Below are positions 1-9,100 of a stretch of 49,258 nt of DNA, in pieces (position 1 is the first letter of the stretch; each line of letters begins with the position of its first letter). The translations under genes were made by a program, and so were the position numbers. The stretch is from DATJBF01 sp035516795 (GTDB lineage Bacteria > Verrucomicrobiota > Verrucomicrobiia > Palsa-1439). The notes beneath the pieces were generated by a model, which searched no databases, was not told the DNA's origin, and saw only the letters and a list, made by a program, of their open reading frames with translations. The stretch spans positions 1 through 49,258 of the forward strand of contig DATIZX010000054.1 in NCBI GenBank assembly GCA_035516795.1, given 5' to 3'.

Positions 1-200
1 GTACCAGCGTGCACTGGATGCCGTTGCACATGCATCCGTATTACCGGGAGACCTACGGCTGTCGTGCATCCGATCTGCCCCACGCGGCCACGGTATATCC
101 GGAGTTGGTGACTCTGCCGCTCTATCCTGATTTGACCGAGACGGAAGCGGAGTACGTGTGCGACATGGTCAAGGAAGTCGTCACCCAAAATTTGAAATAG
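1..200 (+). CDS. DegT/DnrJ/EryC1/StrS-type sugar aminotransferase, C-terminal fragment
   Basis: Only the last ~65 codons are inside the window; the reading frame is already open at base 3 and ends with TAG at 198-200. The visible peptide has the signature end of PLP-dependent nucleotide-sugar aminotransferases: 'TSVHWMPLHMHPYYRETYG', then 'PHAATVYPELVTLPLYPDL' and a short C-terminal helix. Enzymes of this family transfer an amino group to a 4-keto or 3-keto NDP-sugar in the cytoplasm. One base separates its stop from the next GTG start, so it is probably translated in the same operon as the sugar transferase and the membrane dehydratase. That dehydratase would provide the 4-keto substrate. 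The catalytic lysine is outside the window, so activity cannot be judged. The family call is firm; the exact sugar is unknown. Confidence 0.85.
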   Translation, partial: TSVHWMPLHMHPYYRETYGCRASDLPHAATVYPELVTLPLYPDLTETEAEYVCDMVKEVVTQNLK

Positions 201-201
201 C

Positions 202-843
202 GTGACAAACCCCATCGCCAAACGGACGTTCGACGCCTCTTTCGCCGGGTTGGGTCTGGTAGTGCTCAGCCCGATTCTTCTATTGGTCGCCGTCCTGATA
301 AAATTCAGCGACGGCGGCCCGGTATTCTTTCTGCAAAAGAGAATCGGCCAATACGGGCGGCGGTTTTGGATCTGGAAATTCCGCACGATGATTGTCGGCG
401 CCGAAAAGCATGGACCCAGCATCACCCGGGGGGGAGACCAGCGGGTGACGGTGATTGGCCGATTTCTCCGCAAAACGAAACTGGACGAATTGCCTCAGCT
501 CTGGAACGTGCTACGTGGGGAAATGAGTTTTGTCGGACCGCGTCCGGAAGTGCCTCGTTATGTGGCGCGTTACACGCCGGCGCAGCGGGAAGTTCTGGAT
601 CTCAAGCCCGGCATTACCGACTTGGCATCCGTGGAGTTTCGTCACGAGGAAGAATTATTGCGGAACGCCCCCGACGCGGAGAAATTTTACACCGAGTATT
701 GCCTGCCGAAAAAGATCGCCCTCAATCTCCAGTATCATCGGCAAGCCAATCTCTGGCAGGACACGCGGATCATTCTGCGCACTATATTTCCATTCGGTTC
801 CGACAACCTTCAGAAAAGTTCGGTCCGGCAGCCCAGTCTCTAA
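202..843 (+). CDS. bacterial sugar transferase (initiating undecaprenyl-phosphate glycosyl-1-phosphate transferase)
   Basis: A 213-aa protein starting at GTG 202. It has the family hallmarks: an N-terminal 'KRTFDASFAGLGLVVLSP' with one hydrophobic membrane segment (about residues 10-35), 'GGPVFFLQKRIGQYGRRF', 'WKFRTM', 'FLRKTKLDELPQLWNVLRG' and 'MSFVGPRPEVPRYV'. Such enzymes move a sugar-1-phosphate from an NDP-sugar to undecaprenyl phosphate on the inner face of the membrane and so start a repeat unit. The length fits the short single-domain form (WcaJ C-terminal domain / PglC-like), without the extra N-terminal membrane domain of full WcaJ. The gene sits directly behind an aminotransferase and before a WbpM/PglF-type dehydratase, which suggests an amino-deoxy sugar as the first residue; this is inference. 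Substrate cannot be read from sequence. Confidence 0.92.
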   Translation: MTNPIAKRTFDASFAGLGLVVLSPILLLVAVLIKFSDGGPVFFLQKRIGQYGRRFWIWKFRTMIVGAEKHGPSITRGGDQRVTVIGRFLRKTKLDELPQLWNVLRGEMSFVGPRPEVPRYVARYTPAQREVLDLKPGITDLASVEFRHEEELLRNAPDAEKFYTEYCLPKKIALNLQYHRQANLWQDTRIILRTIFPFGSDNLQKSSVRQPSL

Positions 844-955
844 AGGGCGCCGTCGCGGGCGCGAGCCTGGCAGCGACAGATCGTTTACAGATTTCCACAG
901 CACAGCCTCAACGCATTCTTTCAATTCAGGGATTCGGGAGAAAGGGGACAAAGGT

Positions 956-3058
956 ATGGGTGATTCAAAGAATGGTAAAGGGTATGGTCTGAGCCGGCGA
1001 TTCTATCATTTATGCCGGCGAGTGGCGTTCGACTTCTCAGCGGAATGGAGAATTCCAGTCGTGCTGGTGGTCTACGCGATTGGACTGATCTTCAGTCTCT
1101 GGCTGGCCTATGAGCTGCGGTTTGATTTTTCGTTGCCGGCCAAGGATCAACGCCAGTTCTGGCTGGTGTGTCTGTGGTTGGTGCCGGTCAAGTTGATGTT
1201 GCTGCTGTTGATCGGGCAATTCGCCGGGCTCCTGAGCTATTTCAGTATCCCGGACCTGAAACGCCTCGCGTGGGCCTTGCTGGCGAGCGGGCTGCTGACG
1301 GCCGGTCTTTGGGTGGCGACCGGCGGAAGATTCGCCCCGCCGCGCAGTGTGATTGTATCGGATACCCTCCTGTCCTTGCTGGCTTTGGCGGCAATCCGCT
1401 TGTGCTTCCGGCGCATTCGCGAAGCCTATCTGCACATACCCGATCAGCGCGAAGCCAAAGTGAGCCGCATCGGCATCGTGGGAGCGGGCGACGCCGGCGC
1501 CGCATTGGCGCGCGAACTCCTCCTCAAGAACCGCTTGGGAATGCGGCCGATCGTGTTCTTTGATGATGATGCGAATAAGTGGAATCGGCGCTTGCATGGC
1601 ATTCCGGTCTTTGGCGCACCGGAAACTCTTCTGGACAGTCGGCGGAACTGGAAGCTGGACAAAGTTATCATTGCCATTCCGTCGGCACCCGGACGGCGGG
1701 TCCGCGAGATCGTCAATGTGCTCCAAAAGGCGAACCTCAGATTTGAAACCGTGCCGTCGATGGATCAACTGGCGACGGGTCGGGTCAAGGTTAGCCAGAT
1801 TCGGCCCGTGGAAATCGAAGACCTGCTGGGACGCGAGCCTGTAAAATTGGAAACCGAGCATATTCGCCGGACGCTGAAGGGTGAAGTCGTGATGGTCACC
1901 GGCGCCGGCGGCAGCATTGGCAGTGAATTGTGCCGGCAGATTGCGACGTACAAACCGCGTTGCCTGCTCTTGGTGGAACGTAGCGAGGTGCAACTCTTCC
2001 CCATCGAGCAGGAATTGATTCGGCTCGGGCATGGCAGGCTCATCGTGCCGCTGATCGCGGATATTCTGGACGTCGAGCGGATGCGGTCGATTTTCGGGCA
2101 ATATCGGCCTCACGTGGTGTTTCATGCGGCGGCGCACAAGCACGTTCCGATCATGGAGAGCCACCCATGCGAAGCGATCAAGAACAATACGCTGGGCACC
2201 GCGCGTCTGGCCACATTGTCATCGGAGTTCGCTGTCGGACGGTTCGTGCTGATTTCGACGGATAAGGCCATCAATCCCACCAGCGTGATGGGTGCCACCA
2301 AGCGAATGGCGGAAGTTTTCGTCCAATCGTTGTGGGCGAGTCAATCGAACGGGGACAAGCCGAAGGACGAATTGGACCTGCGGATGTTTGATTTCGGAAG
2401 ATTGCGCTCGAAACTGGGCGGAACGAAGTTCATGGCGGTTCGCTTTGGCAACGTTCTGGGATCTTCCGGGAGCGTGATTCCCACCTTCAAAGAACAAATC
2501 GCCGCGGGCGGTCCGGTTACCGTCACCCATCCGGACGTGACCCGTTATTTCATGACCATTCCCGAGGCGGTCGGTTTGGTGCTGCAGAGCGCGGCGCAAG
2601 GGCAGGGTGGTGAAATTTTCGTGTTGGACATGGGAAAACCGGTCCGCATCGTGAATCTGGCCCGGCAGCTCATCGAACTTTCCGGCCTTCGACCAGGCGA
2701 GGACATTGAGATCCGATTCATTGGATTACGTCCGGGCGAGAAATTATTCGAGGAGATCAGCCACGAGACCGAAAACCTGTTGCCCACCACGCATCCCAAG
2801 ATCTTGCGGTTCGTCTCCGATCCATTTCCCCGCAAAGAGGTGGAAGAGTTCTTGGAGCAATTGGCGATGCAATTGCACCGCACGACGGCCGACAATCTGA
2901 AATTGCTTCTCCGGAAATTTGTTCCCGAGTATGAACCGTATTTGGACTCCGAAATCCTTGAGGAGGAGACTGGCGAAGAGGAGACGATTCAAGTGGACCC
3001 ATGGAAACGGGTGCGGCAACAACTGCAGGCCAGGGCGCACTCCTTCGCGGCGCGCTGA
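956..3058 (+). CDS. WbpM/PglF/CapD-type membrane nucleoside-diphosphate-sugar 4,6-dehydratase
   Basis: The chosen start is ATG 956, giving 700 aa; the frame is open upstream to 530, but that part overlaps the sugar transferase and has no family similarity. A purine-rich stretch precedes the ATG. The N-terminus has about four membrane segments (residues ~30-160), then a first nucleotide-binding fold ('RIGIVGAGDAGAALARELL') and a second extended-SDR domain ('GEVVMVTGAGGSIGSELCRQ'). In the active site the usual Tyr of YxxxK is Met (M445-GAT-K449), as is normal for this subfamily, so it should still be active. Such enzymes make UDP-4-keto-6-deoxy sugars that feed aminotransferases like the one upstream. 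A stretch of about 25 residues between the active-site region and 'RFGNVLGSSGSVIP' seems longer than usual. It converges with the export gene, with 19 bases between the stops. Confidence 0.9.
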   Translation: MGDSKNGKGYGLSRRFYHLCRRVAFDFSAEWRIPVVLVVYAIGLIFSLWLAYELRFDFSLPAKDQRQFWLVCLWLVPVKLMLLLLIGQFAGLLSYFSIPDLKRLAWALLASGLLTAGLWVATGGRFAPPRSVIVSDTLLSLLALAAIRLCFRRIREAYLHIPDQREAKVSRIGIVGAGDAGAALARELLLKNRLGMRPIVFFDDDANKWNRRLHGIPVFGAPETLLDSRRNWKLDKVIIAIPSAPGRRVREIVNVLQKANLRFETVPSMDQLATGRVKVSQIRPVEIEDLLGREPVKLETEHIRRTLKGEVVMVTGAGGSIGSELCRQIATYKPRCLLLVERSEVQLFPIEQELIRLGHGRLIVPLIADILDVERMRSIFGQYRPHVVFHAAAHKHVPIMESHPCEAIKNNTLGTARLATLSSEFAVGRFVLISTDKAINPTSVMGATKRMAEVFVQSLWASQSNGDKPKDELDLRMFDFGRLRSKLGGTKFMAVRFGNVLGSSGSVIPTFKEQIAAGGPVTVTHPDVTRYFMTIPEAVGLVLQSAAQGQGGEIFVLDMGKPVRIVNLARQLIELSGLRPGEDIEIRFIGLRPGEKLFEEISHETENLLPTTHPKILRFVSDPFPRKEVEEFLEQLAMQLHRTTADNLKLLLRKFVPEYEPYLDSEILEEETGEEETIQVDPWKRVRQQLQARAHSFAAR

Positions 3059-3077
3059 CGCTTACACCAAAGCCAGA

Positions 3078-3752
3078 TTAGAAAACACGTTCGCCGACCG
3101 TGATGTTGTCATTCGGGAGGATCGCAAACGGTTGGGCGTTTTCATCCTTGGCCATGGAACCAGCGTCAAGATTGTATACCTTCTTCTGGCCTCGCACCGT
3201 GCGTTGGACGAGGACCTTGCCGGGCGAGCCGATGCGCGTGTATCCACCGGCAAGGGCAATTGCCTGCAACAGCGTGAAGGGTTGACCCTCGGGAATTTCA
3301 TAACTGCCAGGCCTTTGGACTTCGCCCAGAATAGTGAACATGCGTTTGGCGTATTCAATGACGGTGACGCTGACCTGTGGATTGACGAGGTAATCCTTGG
3401 CGAGCAAATCCCGAATCAGGGCGCGGGCCTGCTCAGCGGTTTTCCCGCTGAGAGTGATGGCGCCCAGCAAGGGCATCGTGACGGTGCCGTCCTGATCGAT
3501 GCGGGCTTTGGTCTCCAAATCCGGCTGCTGGTAAACCTTGATTTCAATCAGATCGTCCGGAACCAATAGATGCATTTTCGTCGTCAGCGCAACGGAGTTG
3601 CTGGGGGGTTCCGTCGAACCGGGGCTCGCCTCGGCAGTCGAGGCGTTCTGAGTCGCCGAGGCAAGGTCGTCCGCTTGTTGGGCGCGGCTGATGGGGATTC
3701 CCAAGCCGGCTGCCAGCGCTGCTACGCAAATGAGTTTGCCCGTCCGCATCAT
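3078..3752 (-). CDS. polysaccharide export protein (Poly_export + SLBB, Wza-like)
   Basis: A 224-aa secreted protein with a clear signal peptide (basic 'MMRTGK', hydrophobic 'LICVAALAAGLGIPIS', then 'RAQQ'). After a low-complexity linker rich in Ser, Thr and Ala comes the polysaccharide export domain: 'LLVPDDLIEIKVYQQPDLE' followed by 'IDQDGTVTMPLLGAITLSGK'. A soluble SLBB beta-grasp domain follows ('FTILGEVQRPGSYEIPEG'). Proteins of this family form the periplasmic/outer-membrane channel for exopolysaccharide. It is much shorter than Wza (about 370 aa), with a single SLBB domain, and has no lipobox cysteine at the cleavage site, which fits the short form found in many non-enterobacterial loci. 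The next gene on the same strand, 18 bases upstream, encodes an outer-membrane beta-barrel, so the two probably form an export unit. A start at the second ATG (3749) is equally possible. Confidence 0.9.
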   Translation of the reverse strand: MMRTGKLICVAALAAGLGIPISRAQQADDLASATQNASTAEASPGSTEPPSNSVALTTKMHLLVPDDLIEIKVYQQPDLETKARIDQDGTVTMPLLGAITLSGKTAEQARALIRDLLAKDYLVNPQVSVTVIEYAKRMFTILGEVQRPGSYEIPEGQPFTLLQAIALAGGYTRIGSPGKVLVQRTVRGQKKVYNLDAGSMAKDENAQPFAILPNDNITVGERVF

Positions 3753-3770
3753 CCGAGACCTTGGTGAGAA

Positions 3771-4994
3771 CTATAGCTTCCAGGTGCCTTGAAAGCCAAA
3801 CTGATTATCGCTGAAGCGTCGCGCGGGAACGCTCGAGGAATCCGTTTCGTACTGGTAAAAGGCGCTGACTGTAAAGTGGCGTACCAGGGAAAGTTCGACT
3901 TCGGTGCGCAACAGGTAGAAATCATCAGTACGCGACCCCGAGACCTGCTCGGCGGATGCATGGTAATCACGATTTTCATAGCTTCCGGTAAAGCTCACAT
4001 GCAGGCGATCCGTCAGCACGCGTTGCCGAACGGCAAGGCTGACAGTACTGGCGGTGTAATCTTCATTCGTCAGAGCCCCGGAGATTTCGTCGCGCCGTCC
4101 GGCTTCGAGGCTGAGCGTGGTTCCTTCGAACGGATGGTAAGCCGCGCCGATGCCAAACACCGGGATGGTCGAGGTCGATTGATGGCTGTGAAAATCGCGC
4201 CATTCGACGCCACCATTGGCGTCGACCTCGACTTTCCCCGTCAGGGCATACATCAAACGGCCGAGCAAGCGCTCGTACGTTTGGACCGGGCCATCACTGG
4301 GATCCACGTAGCCAGCCGATCCACCCACGCCGCCAGTAATCTTCGAAGAAAGCTCCCGATTCAAAAAGCCGTCGACACCCCATTCCGTGTAGCCGATCAG
4401 GTGTTCAGTTTCGGAAATTGTCAACCGCGGATTCATCTCAACTGAAGTTCTGTCACCCAGTTTATAGCGAGAATCCAGTTCGGTGTAATACGTACGTTGG
4501 CGCAGCCGCTCACCTACTTCTATGATCCCCGTCTTGGTTTCGTCGAATCGCTCCTTCAATCCCAAACTCAGCTTGGCCATTGTCCAAGAGCCCTCCAAGC
4601 TGGCGTGTTGGTCGACGTTGTCGTTATCCGAGTGCCGGGTGAAAAACAAGAAGGAGGGACTGTACTGGAGAGATAACAACGTTCCGTACCCTTCCATGGT
4701 GTTATCGGCCACGGCCGTGAGCGCTGGGGTAATCGTCCAGATCATATCCGATAGCTTGCTCCCATCGGTGCCGAGCGTGATATTGTCATCATACGTTCCG
4801 CCCGCGGAGAGTGACGGACGCAGGTCGAAAGGTCCGATGCGCCAGGAAGGAATCAACAGGTGCGGACGCAGCAAGCTCACCTGCTCGCTGGCGTCGGGCC
4901 GCAAAGGATCCGCGGCATAACTCGCCGCATGGAACGACAGCATACCGATGGCTGTGAGCAGGGCGGCCCAAGAAATCAATCTGGATATCCTCAT
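3771..4994 (-). CDS. outer-membrane beta-barrel protein of the polysaccharide locus
   Basis: A 407-aa protein with a signal peptide (residues 1-27, 'LISWAALLTAIGMLSFHAAS' ending in AYA). The rest alternates polar and hydrophobic or aromatic residues in short strands with Asp/Gly/Asn turns ('LSLQYSPSFLFF', 'VSLAVRQRVL', 'FTVSAFYQYE'). The chain ends with an aromatic strand, 'FGFQGTWKL', like outer-membrane barrels recognised by BamA, although the last residue is Leu rather than Phe. It resembles the putative beta-barrel porin type often found beside polysaccharide export genes. No enzymatic motif is visible. The likely role is an outer-membrane channel or assembly partner for the export protein just downstream. 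It is transcribed divergently from the epimerase gene across a 237-bp gap. The exact family is not certain. Confidence 0.75.
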   Translation of the reverse strand: MRISRLISWAALLTAIGMLSFHAASYAADPLRPDASEQVSLLRPHLLIPSWRIGPFDLRPSLSAGGTYDDNITLGTDGSKLSDMIWTITPALTAVADNTMEGYGTLLSLQYSPSFLFFTRHSDNDNVDQHASLEGSWTMAKLSLGLKERFDETKTGIIEVGERLRQRTYYTELDSRYKLGDRTSVEMNPRLTISETEHLIGYTEWGVDGFLNRELSSKITGGVGGSAGYVDPSDGPVQTYERLLGRLMYALTGKVEVDANGGVEWRDFHSHQSTSTIPVFGIGAAYHPFEGTTLSLEAGRRDEISGALTNEDYTASTVSLAVRQRVLTDRLHVSFTGSYENRDYHASAEQVSGSRTDDFYLLRTEVELSLVRHFTVSAFYQYETDSSSVPARRFSDNQFGFQGTWKL

Positions 4995-5231
4995 GTTCCT
5001 CCTGTGTTTCAGCTAACTTTTGGAGCGCCAATCATGTCGCTTTGTAGAAAGCAATCTCTTTGCCTCAGAAAACGTGAATACTAAGGCCGTTCGCCAAAGC
5101 GGGTCAAGGTATTCCACAACTGGTTCAGCACGTTGAGAATACAGCTCCGGGAGCTTCTCGCATAAAATCCTCTGCCGTCGCCGATTTTTCAGGAGTGCAA
5201 TCCGAAACAGCGGCATGGTACGTTTGCGGCC
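4995..5231. other. divergent intergenic region between export genes and the epimerase operon
   Basis: A 237-bp gap that must carry the start signals for the minus-strand beta-barrel/export pair and the plus-strand glycan operon. No repeat or convincing sigma-70 box with good spacing was found by eye on either strand. AT-rich stretches lie near 5040-5085 (minus-side) and 5150-5175 (plus-side). Nothing else is recognised. Confidence 0.4.
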
Positions 5232-6167
5232 ATGAAAGTCTTGGTGACAGGAGGAGCGGGATTCATCGGCTCACATGTGGTCGAAAGACTTCTCAGCCGC
5301 GGCGACACGGTCACCGTGATCGATGACTTCAACGATTTCTATAATCCGACAATCAAACGAGACAACATTCGCGGTTTCGCCAATCAAGTGGAGTTGGTCG
5401 CGGCGGATATTTGCACCGATTTGCGGCCCATGTTTGCCGCGCAGAATTTCGATACGATTGTTCATCTTGCCGCGCGGGCCGGCGTTCGCCCGTCGCTGGA
5501 ACACCCACAGCTCTATACTCGCGTCAATATCGTAGGCACACAAAACCTGCTCGAATTGGCGCGTGAATTCTCCGTCAAAAAATTCGTATTCGCTTCGTCA
5601 TCGAGCGTGTATGGCGTCAATCAAAAAGTACCTTTTGGCGAGGACGACCCGATTTTCAAACCGATTTCGCCCTATGCAGCCACGAAGTTGGCCGGCGAAG
5701 CCCTTTGCCATGTGTATCATCATCTGTACGGCATGGACATGGTTTGCCTGCGCTTCTTTACCGTCTACGGTCCGCGGCAGCGGCCGGACCTCGCCATTCG
5801 TAAGTTCACCGCCGCCATTTGTGGGGCCAAACCGATCGATGTGTTCGGCGATGGCAGCACCCGACGCGATTACACATACATCGACGATATCTTACAGGGA
5901 GTGTTGGCGTGTCTCGACCGCCCATTCGGCTATGAGATCATCAATCTGGGAGAATCGCGGGCCGTGGAACTTCGTGAATTGGTGCGGTTGATAGAGAAAG
6001 CGACGCGGAAGAAGGCACAGGTTCGGCAATTGCCCCTGCAACCGGGCGATGTTCCAGTTACCTATGCGGATATTTCCAAAGCCAAACACCTTCTTGGCTA
6101 TCAGCCGAAGATTGGCATCGAGACCGGCATTGAAAAGTTTGTAGATTGGTATCTCCAACAAGCCTGA
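5232..6167 (+). CDS. NAD-dependent epimerase/dehydratase, UDP-glucuronate 4-epimerase-like
   Basis: A 311-aa extended SDR enzyme. The NAD-binding motif is at the extreme N-terminus ('MKVLVTGGAGFIGSHVVERL'), followed by 'DDFNDFYNP', which is typical of UDP-glucuronate/UDP-glucose epimerases. It then has 'HLAARAGVRPS', the catalytic 'SSSVYG' and Y148-AAT-K152, and 'RFFTVYGPRQRPD' and 'RDYTYIDDI'. These features fit the GalE/UDP-GlcA epimerase branch that interconverts C4 epimers of UDP-sugars in the cytoplasm, supplying precursors for the polysaccharide. It is the first plus-strand gene of the second part of the glycan locus. The following giant esterase gene begins about 29 bases later (GTG 6197). 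The SDR family assignment is firm; UDP-glucuronate as substrate is inferred from motif resemblance. Confidence 0.88.
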   Translation: MKVLVTGGAGFIGSHVVERLLSRGDTVTVIDDFNDFYNPTIKRDNIRGFANQVELVAADICTDLRPMFAAQNFDTIVHLAARAGVRPSLEHPQLYTRVNIVGTQNLLELAREFSVKKFVFASSSSVYGVNQKVPFGEDDPIFKPISPYAATKLAGEALCHVYHHLYGMDMVCLRFFTVYGPRQRPDLAIRKFTAAICGAKPIDVFGDGSTRRDYTYIDDILQGVLACLDRPFGYEIINLGESRAVELRELVRLIEKATRKKAQVRQLPLQPGDVPVTYADISKAKHLLGYQPKIGIETGIEKFVDWYLQQA

Positions 6168-6196
6168 TTTTCGAACGCGGGGAAAAAGGGAGAGAC

Positions 6197-9100
6197 GTGG
6201 TCAAATCGCAGGTCATCCACCGGCATACTATCTTGGGATTCGTGTGCCTTTGGGGATTGTGCTGGGGAGCAGCGGCGCCGCTTTCTGCCACCAACTACGA
6301 TGTCTATATCTTGGCCGGGCAATCCAACATGGATGGCCGGGGCGACACAAACCAGTTGACGGGCGCCTTCTCGTTCTGGAACCAGCCCCAGACCAACGTG
6401 CTGATCTACTACAAGAACCATTTTGCGACCAACTACATACCGAGTTGGCAGACCTTAAAACCTGGATTCAGCGAAGATAACGGGGTGTTGACAAACACCT
6501 TCGGGCCCGAGTTGAGTATCGGCTATATCCTGGCGAAAGCCGCACCGGGCCGCAATATCGCCCTGATCAAGGTGAGCCATACGGGATCGGATCTGTATGC
6601 GATGTGGAATCCGGACCTTCCGATTGGCGCCACCGCCGGGGTCATGTACCAAGATTTGACGAACGGCGTCCCGGCGGCTCTTCAGGCACTCACGAGCAAC
6701 GGCCACACCTATACCGTGCGGGGCATGCTCTGGCATCAAGGGGAAGCGGATACGACCGCAACCAATGACTACCAGACTGAGCTCACGAATTTCATCGCGG
6801 CGGTGCGCCGCGACCTGAATCTGCCGAATCTTCCCTTCGTCATCGGCGAACTCAACCGCGACAATCCCGCTCCGGGTTTCGCGCTCATTCGCCAAGCCCA
6901 GTACAACGCCAGTCAAATCGCCTCGAATGCTTATTTCGTGACATCGATGAATCTGCACTCCGACGGCCTTCATTTCGATACCACTTCGGTCGTTGGGTTG
7001 GGCCAGCGATTTGGAAGTCAAGCGGCTGCCTTCCTCCCCGGCGCGACCGCAACGCAGACTTGGGATCTGGCCGGTAGTGGTGCATGGAGCACCAACAGCG
7101 CACGTTGGACAACGGACGGCGGCGCTACGCACCACTCTTGGAGCAATGGCAATTACGCCGCCGTTTTCGCGCCGACCGGCGGCGGAACCGTCACAGTCAG
7201 CAACGGAATTTCTGCATATAGTGTGAGCATTGCCACCAATGCCGCGGGATACGCATTCGCGGGTGGATCGTTGACGAACGGAAACGGAGGCATCACCGCC
7301 AATGAATCCGCCAGCTTCGCGAACCCGCTGTCGGCTGGCGGGCTTCAGACTTGGTGCATCGCAACCGGAAAGACACTGACGGTTAGCGGACCGCTTAACA
7401 TTTTCATTCACGCGTTGAACGTTTCCGGTGAGGGTGCAGCGATTATTGCGGGCGGCATCAGCGACGTCGCCAACGACCCGACGACCAACAACGCTTTTCT
7501 GTTCGATAGCAGTCTCCTCCTCAAGACTGGGAACGGTGTACTGACAATCGTTGGTTCAAACTCTTTTACGGGGTCCACACAGGTCCGGGGCGGAACGCTA
7601 CAATTGGGGGACGGCACCTCGAGCAACGGAGTGTTGCTGGGGGACATCGAAGATGATGCCACTTTGGCGTTCGCCAACCCTCTTTCGCTGACACATACCG
7701 GAATCGTCAGCGGCACAGGACAGATCGTCAAAACAGCAGCTGGCACGTTGCTTCTCACAGGATCGAACACCTTTTCGGGAGGAACGATGATTAACGCAGG
7801 CACGGTCTCGATCGGCTTGGATACTCACCTCGGCTACTATGGAGTCCTCACTTTGGATAACGGCGGGATGCTTCAGGTCAGCGGCACCAATGATTCAAGC
7901 TTCGAGCGCGCCGTCGTCCTTCGCTCCGGCGGTGGCGGCTTTGACGTAGCCTCAGCCACAAACCGTTTAGCGGCGTGTGCTCCGATGAGCGGCAGTGGGG
8001 GCTTTACCAAGAACGGAGCGGGTGGATTGGCGATTGCGAATACGCCGGCCTACAACGGAATTACAAGCGTTCAACAAGGGGCGTTGAATCTTTCCGCAAG
8101 TCCGCTGAATGGTGGGCTGACCCTTGCCGGCGGCGCTTCCGTTGTCCTTGGACCATCTGCCGGCTTGATGGGCGAGTATTATTCTATTTCGCCCCTCAAC
8201 GTTAGTAATGCCGATCCCGACTTTGTTTCTCTTGATTCGTTAAGCAATCATCTCGCAGGTGCAACTCCCAGTTTATGGTCGCTAAGCACCGTGGCGGGGA
8301 CCAATTTCGACTTCGCCTTCAGCGGTTCGGGTCCGACGAAATTCCCAGCTCCGCTGGTCGCCAACGCTTACAACTTTGAAGTCCGTTGGACGGGGAAATT
8401 CAATGCGCCGTCTACGGGAACCTACACATTCAGCACCACCAGCGATGATGGCAGCATGTTATGGATCGACGGCAACAATATCGTTTCCAACAACGCGTTT
8501 CAGGGATTAACCACAAGATCCGGCACAGTTAATTTGAGCGCCGGCTCGCACGATATGGTCATCGCCTATTATCAGGGCAACAACACGTACGGAATGTACG
8601 CGGACTTTACTCCTCCGAGTGGGAGTTCCCAACGTTTGCCCAACTCGCTGCTTCAATTTGGAGCGACGGCGTATTCCATTGGACCCCTGAGCGGCGCGGC
8701 GGGGAGCAGCCTCAACCTCAGCAACTATCCGCTGAGCGTGAATCAAACAAGCGACGGCATTTTTGCGGGTTCGATTAGTGGGGCGGGAACCATGAGCACC
8801 CTGACCAAGTACGGCGCGGCGGAATTGACGTTGAGTGGCAGTAATACATTCGAAGGTTCCACAAGCGTCAGCGGCGGCACCCTCACTCTCGACTACCGCA
8901 CGGAGAACAACAATAAAATCTCCAGCGACGCTCCCTTGCTGCTCAACGGGGCGACCCTCAAAGTTTTGGGAAATGCCTCAGGTGTATTTACGCAGCGAAT
9001 CTCCGGCTTGATTTTCACCGCTAACTCCGGGGCCTCGACCATCATCAATCAATCGGGCAACACCGTACTCGACTTCACCAGCGGCAACCTGAGCGTTGGC

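Noticed and set aside
1037..2164. Long minus-strand open frame (375 aa) opposite the WbpM-like gene
   Set aside because: It is rich in Gln, Arg and His with no family motif, and lies fully opposite a well-conserved enzyme; a shadow of GC-rich coding sequence.
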